A stretch of 36,028 nucleotides of DNA, from assembly GCA_000934455.1 (NCBI GenBank), contig KN883845.1, positions 174,451 through 210,478 of the forward strand, given 5' to 3'. Position numbers and translations under genes: made by a program. Source of the stretch: Apostichopus parvimensis. Its lineage: Eukaryota; Echinodermata; Holothuroidea; Aspidochirotida; Stichopodidae. Shown one piece after another: positions 30,998 to 36,028 of this stretch. The notes beneath the pieces were generated by a model, which saw only the letters and a program-made list of their open reading frames with translations, had not been told where the DNA came from and searched no databases. Position 1 is the stretch's first letter. Each line of letters starts with the position of its first letter.

Positions 30998-31652
30998 TAC
31001 TTGTTTTGTTATATTGGGTTTTTTTATTCGCTGGCTATTATACCCAGTGAAACTGCCTGACCCAGAGGGAGATTATATTTTACGCTGCAGATTTTCATAA
31101 CAATTCTTTGAGTTTTATTTTTAATTTGCGTTCTTGTTTACGTGTCCTCAGCGGCACTACATAAAGTTAAATATTGTCATACATAGTTGAAGTTGCTTCA
31201 TGTGTCCTTCATATAAAATATAGGTCTATATGAAACTTCATTATTGCTTCTAAACTGTCAGACTCTCAAAGAAGTTTCTATGTTAACTCATTCATACTTC
31301 GCAATATTGAATAAATGCAAAGGATGCTCGCATGTCAACGAGTTATTATCATGAAATTCGAAAGAATCCCGAATGCTTTCCAAACAAGATGATATCTATT
31401 AGATACTTCTTTAATTATCTGGAAAACAACTAAGAAGGAGTTTGGCCAATACAGAGAACAGCGTAAAAGGTTTAAAGCTACATCATAATTTATATTTAGC
31501 TGTATTTGTTTTTCTCTATACTTCCACAGATAGAACTGAGTCTTTTCTTAAAATTGCAAAACTTGCACAGTTGTTCCCTTGGCAGACTGTGCACACCAAG
31601 GTTTAAATGAGAGTAGGTGCACGGAAAGGTTGAAGTTAATGAACTATGAGCA
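30998..31652. other. No gene seen
   Basis: AT-rich flank right of the TIR element; no motif recognised. Confidence 0.5.
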
Positions 31653-31904
31653 ATGAGTACCGATAGAACAATTAACAATTGCAATATTACACAAGTGAAA
31701 TTGCTTGAATCAGTTAATACATTTCTTGAAGACATTCAGAAAACGTATGAACATAGTATTCTCAAGACAAACCCAGATAATACTTTTCTTTCAATAATCA
31801 CTGTTGTAGCGGCGAAATGTAATTTAGAAGAGCGCCACCATTTGTATGTTAAGATAAGTTACGCTGCCAACGAGTGGTATGCGATTTGCTCCATTACTAT
31901 TTGA
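31653..31904 (+). CDS. Unrecognised 83-residue open frame
   Basis: ATG 31653 to TGA 31904. The peptide has ordinary soluble-protein composition, including SVNTFLEDIQKTYEHSIL and LEERHHLYVKISYAANEWYA. No domain is recognised and no splice context is clear. It could be chance or an exon fragment. Confidence 0.25.
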   Translation: MSTDRTINNCNITQVKLLESVNTFLEDIQKTYEHSILKTNPDNTFLSIITVVAAKCNLEERHHLYVKISYAANEWYAICSITI

Positions 31905-32037
31905 TGACTATAGAGTATATACACTGTAAAGAAGATTGAAATAATATTCCTTAATATTCCTAGTGAGAGAGGTAGATTGCTGTTTTGCAAGTCAGGAGTA
32001 GCTACAATCGGTAATTATAATATCTAGCCCTTAATTT

Positions 32038-32042
32038 GTATG
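32038..32042. repeat. Left target-site duplication GTATG
   Basis: GTATG directly precedes the left end of the element at 32043 and is repeated directly after its right end at 33881-33885. Confidence 0.65.
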
Positions 32043-32088
32043 CAGGCGCGTATCCAGGGGGGCGTTGGGGGCGCGCGCCCCCCAGGTA

Positions 32089-32212
32089 AGAAAAAGAGGA
32101 GAGAAAAAAAAGAGAAGAAAAAGGGAAAAGAGGGGGAAAAAGAGGAGGGGAGGAAGAAAGGGAAAAGAAAAAGAAGAAAGAGAGAAAAAGGAGAAAAGGA
32201 GGGAGTAGAAGA
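32089..32212. repeat. A/G-rich tract inside the TIR element
   Basis: About 120 bases almost wholly purine on the plus strand (GAAAAAG, GGAAGAAAGG and similar). The basic 136-residue open frame across it (32040-32450) is low-complexity and not treated as a gene. Confidence 0.75.
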
Positions 32213-32530
32213 TAATCGCCGAGACACCGGGAAGAGAAAGAGGAACAATGACATCATTACAGCGCTGATCCCTATTATACACAGGGTAGCCAGCGACGGA
32301 TCAAGGATTCCGGAAGGGGCGTGTGCCTCACCCCACCCCTTACACCGACAACTCCATTTTTCACGTTTCCATTTTTCCTCTCTCACTCATGATCTATATA
32401 TATACTATATATGGTCTATCATAACGCGTGTGTGTGTATATACGCCTTAAACAATTGTAGAATTGTGCTATGAAACAAACTGTGGCTGGTCTCGAACTCG
32501 ACCGTGTCGTCGGGGAACATGACGCATTTC

Positions 32531-32546
32531 CGCCCCCCCCCCCCCT
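32531..32546. repeat. C-run
   Basis: A long uninterrupted C tract following CATTTCCG. It may be assembly-sensitive. Confidence 0.6.
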
Positions 32547-32614
32547 TCAGCGTGTTTCTTTATGATATCGCTAGTAATTTCACAATAGAAAATGCTTAGA
32601 TGCAACTTACAAGG

Positions 32615-32765
32615 CCTGGGAAGTGTCATTTCCAGCGATCTGGGAGGCATTTTTGGCCAAAATTTGCTTGTACGCTTCGCGCCAACAAATGGTCCTGGGT
32701 AGTGCCATTTCCAGCGATCTGGGAGGCATTTTTGGCCAAAATTTGCTTGTACGCTTCGCGCCAAC
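32615..32765. repeat. 72-base tandem duplication
   Basis: Copies at 32615-32686 and 32694-32765 (offset 79) differ at about two bases. Each runs from CCTGGG through CATTTCCAGCGATCTGGGAG to a CTTCGCGCCAAC end. A diverged third copy lies at 33741-33813 in the same orientation. Confidence 0.85.
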
Positions 32766-33176
32766 TCATGATGGAGCTACGCTTAGATAATTTGCCTACA
32801 GGCTTCGCTCCTCCCTTGGCAAATTCCTCGCTACGCGCCTGTTCGAATTTGTAAAGCAAACAGCAGATATCACATCATATCAGTGAGCATGAAAATGGCG
32901 TTCCAGGATGAACAGCCTCAAAACTGCCCGACTTGCCCGAAAAAAAGAACCCATAATTTTCGTGCGCTCCGCGCGCGTTCAACATTTCAATGTCAATATC
33001 ATATAAGCAAGCATGGGTTATTACATCGCATGCCATCGTGTACCGTACGGTCCGTGAAAGTTGCGCAGTATACCGCGGGATGCTAATGTAAACAACGAAA
33101 TATCTTATGCAGATGGAGAAAAAGCATGGAGGTCCAATTATGTCAAAACTCTCTTTTACATTAGACATGGCGAATT

Positions 33177-33215
33177 AGGGGCTGCAGCCCCCCCCCCCCG
33201 CCTCCTACGCCTATG
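33177..33215. mobile_element. End of a nested element (CTCCTACGCCTATG)
   Basis: GGGGCTGCAGCCCC, a C-run and then CTCCTACGCCTATG looks like the terminal part of a small TIR element. No matching opposite end (CATAGGCGTAGGAG) was found in the window, so it may be a fragment nested in the larger element. Confidence 0.35.
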
Positions 33216-33740
33216 TGTGTAGTGTTCGGTTTCGGAAATATCTGGTATTTTTTCATTTCCTTCAACCAAGTTTTATAATAGCCGTTATAACTAAGAGGTT
33301 TTAATATTTCTACACCAATAAATTAACTGTATCTGAATTTTAGAAAAATTCATCACCAACATTCTTCATCATACTTCCCTCTACTCGTGCAATTTTGACC
33401 GCTCTGTTAGGGGTTGAAGGAGGTTTTCTATATTGGTTTTCCATTAAATGAAATTTCGTGCAACATTATGGGTATGTATTCAAGTGAGTTTATTCACGAG
33501 AAATGTGAATTTTAAAATTCTGAACAAATAATGGGCTTAAAACCTTGAAAAGTGGGGCTGACGGTTATTGTGGGCCGCGACGTAGAATCACCTACAAAAG
33601 CAATGATCCACAGGACATGCAATGGATCGAACATGATTTGTGACTGGTGACAATCTTCAAAAAGGTTATGGATGGAAAAAAACTATTTCTAAATACTTGG
33701 TTCTCAGGCAAAAAGGGTTCATCTGGTTGGTCATTTTCAA

Positions 33741-33813
33741 GCCCGAGAAGTGCCATTTCCGGTGATCTGGGGGGTATCAAAACCACAAATTTTCTTGTAC
33801 GCTGCGCGCCAAC
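33741..33813. repeat. Diverged third copy of the 72-base unit
   Basis: It shares GTGCCATTTCCGGTGATCTG and a CTTGTACGCTGCGCGCCAAC end with the tandem pair at 32615-32765, with several changes between. Confidence 0.7.
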
Positions 33814-33880
33814 CGATGGTGGCGCTCCGCTTAGATAGTAATTCGCGCCCTCGGGTTAGAAAATCCTGGATACGCCCCTG

Positions 33881-33885
33881 GTATG
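33881..33885. repeat. Right target-site duplication GTATG
   Basis: Exact repeat of 32038-32042, directly after the right terminus CCCCTG. Confidence 0.65.
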
Positions 33886-34809
33886 TCAGGTGTTCGTGTA
33901 ACTGGGGGGGGGGGGTAATTGTTTGTATGAATAGTGTACGGCTGGGGCCAACTCGATATGTTGTTAGTTTCTTACGTGTTTATGATTTACTCATAGACTC
34001 CAATATTATGTTGTTCGCAGAATTGGTACTCTTTGCTGGCTTGTGTTATGCACCTGTATTAAGGTTTAAGTGATGGCAATGCCAGTTCAAGTTTGTGCTT
34101 ACTTTTAACGGTTGGATTCTTCAATGTTAATCGTTGTTTACTGATATGTATGACTTATAGTACAAATTTTTATGTATGAATTTTCTTCTTTGTTCATGTA
34201 GTGAACCGTCCCGAGTACGTATGTGTCAAGTCCATACAAGGTCCATATAGTTGGTAACAGAAGAGAAAATAAACGAGATTCACCTACAGATCGTGTTGGT
34301 GTTATGATTGCAGTGGACGCGTTAACGAGCGCTACAACGAATTTACCTTATGTAGTGTTGCGCCTACAACTGTAGTGTTAGTACCCTATTGGAGAAGCAA
34401 AGATGTGTACTTTGTTGTTTGATTTCTTCTGCTTTTCTGAAGCTAATGTTGATATTAACCTTGTACTGAACTTGTGACATTGCTTCAGTGTTGATCAATC
34501 AGTAAAATGTGCTTTTGTGAACCCTATTTTGTGTTGTGTTGGTTCTTGGCTTATGTTGAGTGCGGACATGTTTCTGTCTCGCTCCCGATTTACTAAAGAT
34601 TTTCAGCGTACGTTAGTACTATTAGTATTATTATGATTACTGTATCGGTCGCCACTTCCCGCAATTCGGGTGTGGTAGCTTGTGTGGTAGTGTGTGTGTG
34701 TGCTACAGGCGTTGCCTTTTTATAGAACACATCGTTGTTACTTTTAAATGCCAGTCATTCATTTTGTTTTGTTTGATGCTCCTCCGTGGCCTAGCCACGT
34801 TGCGGTATA
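33886..34809. other. No supported gene; G-run and TG repeat
   Basis: A G13 run lies at about 33903-33916 and a short GTGTGTGTGT run near 34690-34702. TTGGTAACAGAAG at 34251-34263 resembles a retroelement primer-binding site but has no supporting LTR. Confidence 0.4.
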
Positions 34810-35040
34810 ATGGCGTCGCGCAGTGATAGCGGAATTGTTAAGTTGTCCTTCACCGGTGAAGAAGCGCTAACTCCGGTGCAAGTGTTTAGTATTTTAAAGA
34901 GCAAGGGTGTTGCTGTGCCTGGAGAAGTTGATGCATTGCGAGCTCTCCAGCGTCGTAATACGTTCGATTTATGATTCACCACAGTCGGAGATCTGACCAA
35001 GAAAAAACCGTTCTTGTGCAATTATTAGCCACGGAAAGTT
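34810..35040 (+). pseudogene. Possible LINE ORF1 N-terminus
   Basis: From ATG 34810 the frame reads MASRSDSGIVKLSFTGEEAL, TPVQVFSILKSKGVAVPGEV and DALRALQRRNTFDL, then TGA at 34972-34974, followed by FTTVGDLTKKKPFLCNY. The pattern (a short beta-like start, TPxQVFxxLKxxG, DALRxxxRRxxFDL, then a TVGDL-type block) resembles N-terminal regions of ORF1-like proteins of LINEs. The similarity is weak and from memory. The stop and the lack of further motifs show it is truncated or decayed. Confidence 0.3.
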
Positions 35041-36028
35041 AAACCGGAAGTAGTCTAACTACTCTCTTCCGGATTACGAAGTTGCGCGAATTCAATCGAC
35101 ACCACATAAGTAAATTGTCGGAATTATGCATATTCATATATTTTAGAAGCGTTAACTTTCTTCATGTGTGACGTTAAACATTCCTTTACCCGAGAATATC
35201 TACGTTACGACGACGAATAAATCAACGTTTACTTGCGAGAAATAGTGAGGTGGGTACCTAAATTTTAGCTTAAATTTTACCTGTCACATTGCCGCCTTAA
35301 GTCAGGGTAAAGGATGTGATTTTCGGCCGCTTAAGGCAAAATTTTAAATATCATGCATCTTTGTTGGCATTTTTGTGTGTTTATATTCTCACTATGACAG
35401 ACGATAAGCTATACAATGGATTCGTGTTAAACGTTTGGTGTACAAACTTGTGAAAAGTAAAATATTTCGCAAATAACTATTATTTAGCACTTACGTATTT
35501 TTCGGCCGTATTGGCTGTGATATTCGGCCATGTATATTCGGAAGTTCGGCCGTACATAATGTAAATTTCGGCCATATTTTTAAACGTTCTAAAGTCATAA
35601 TTTTTATACGTTTTGACTGATTTTAATCAAAATAAATTAATATTGCAGATGTTTCTTCTGAGTTATCAACAGGTTTGATGGTAAGTAAGTATGAAACCAT
35701 CTGCATGCAGCTACTTCTGACTGGTGGACTTCTAATGAATTCAACAAATGACAGAATGAAGACTTACTTTTTTTCTGATCGATAAACAGTCTATTTTCGA
35801 TAATACAATGATGAATTTTGTTTTTGTATCAAACGGTATAAAATAGTGTAACATTTGAAAATGTACTAATTAACATGTTGCATGTATAACAAGGAATGTT
35901 GAATATTAAACAGTGTAACACTTAATTGACAATATTTGATTTGATTATTCAATTTTTATTTTAAATGCATGCATTTTCTGAATGTAAAACAAAATTTCAA
36001 TATGATTAACAAAATTGTAATTCATTCA
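35041..36028. other. No gene seen; TTCGGCC cluster
   Basis: AT-rich to the window end. TTCGGCC occurs five times between 35322 and 35573. A small inverted pair GCCTTAAG/CTTAAGGC (about 35293-35336) and a CCGGAA/TTCCGG pair (about 35044-35072) are present. No coding was seen. Confidence 0.55.

Larger units (their letters stand above)
32043..33880. mobile_element. Non-autonomous TIR element with 5-bp TSD
   Basis: The left end reads CAGGCGCGTATCCAGG (32043-32058). The right end, reversed, reads CAGGGGCGTATCCAGG (33880-33865), with 15 of 16 bases matching. Both ends are flanked by an exact GTATG. The interior is GC-richer than the flanks, with G- and C-runs, an AG-rich tract, and CTTGTACGCTKCGCGCCAAC-like blocks. 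There is no transposase frame. The CAGGGGCG-type terminus resembles hAT-like ends, which usually give 8-bp duplications; the 5-bp duplication does not fit that, so the superfamily is left open. Confidence 0.65.

Noticed and set aside
32040..32450. 136-residue Lys/Glu/Arg-rich open frame
   Set aside because: Low-complexity translation of a purine tract within a transposon; starts in the terminal repeat.
32838..32852. GTTCGAATTT, a tRNA B-box-like word
   Set aside because: No matching A-box at the right distance and no cloverleaf could be drawn; no tRNA supported anywhere in the window.
1..36028. CRISPR array, operons or phage-like modules
   Set aside because: No regularly spaced identical repeats with unique spacers and no dense gene strings; introns and metazoan transposons indicate nuclear eukaryotic DNA.

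Overview
The window looks like animal nuclear DNA, most likely from a marine invertebrate. It is AT-rich, has no operon-like or densely coding stretches, and its coding fragments are split by introns with ordinary GT/AG borders. It is crowded with decayed transposable elements of many classes: Penelope-like, L2/CR1-like LINE, Ty3/Gypsy-like gag-protease, OTU-bearing Helitron, a DDE integrase-like element, and several terminal-inverted-repeat elements. All family names come from recognising motifs by eye; no database search was possible. I cannot name the species. The mix resembles echinoderm, hemichordate, mollusc or cnidarian genomes.

Layout. 1-2.5 kb: non-coding DNA with copies of a dispersed repeat whose core begins GTTACGATGCCGAAGG. 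About 2.5-9.7 kb: a broken multi-exon gene on the plus strand that reads like the HECT/G2E3-like proteins common in invertebrate and fish genomes. It has an N-terminal exon at 4177-4550, an acidic exon from 6608 and a HECT-like region at 8722-9660, with two in-frame stops and one frameshift. Its first clear intron holds a Penelope-like GIY-YIG fragment on the minus strand. 9.7-13.5 kb: non-coding, with another repeat copy, a C/T-rich minisatellite and a C21 tract. 13.5-14.5 kb: a frameshifted DDE integrase-like pseudogene on the minus strand. 15.07-15.45 kb: a foldback array built from TCGAAAC/GTTTCGA words. 15.7-18.7 kb: a decayed Helitron on the minus strand with an OTU-protease-like domain, Lys-rich peptide repeats and the N-terminal zinc-binding-like part.

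19.9-20.4 kb holds a very decayed coding remnant of a recurrent uncharacterised animal family. 20.5-21.4 kb is a 5'-truncated L2/CR1-like LINE with an intact 3' ORF end. 22.41-22.50 kb is a near-perfect 39-bp-stem hairpin. 22.6-22.9 kb is a possible exon. 24.4-25.6 kb is a gag-protease remnant with no reverse transcriptase seen after it. 26.77-31.0 kb is bracketed by related inverted ends rich in GGTGTC palindromes, with two phase-compatible exon remnants between them. 32.04-33.88 kb is a non-autonomous transposon with about 16-bp inverted ends and an exact 5-bp target-site duplication. 34.8-35.0 kb resembles the start of a LINE ORF1.

No intact host gene, RNA gene or CRISPR array could be supported. 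The genes do not form a pathway. The window is best read as one or two dying multi-exon genes inside nested mobile DNA. The most striking unexplained structures are the 39-bp hairpin, the TCGAAAC foldback array, the OTU-Helitron and the GGTGTC-palindrome element.
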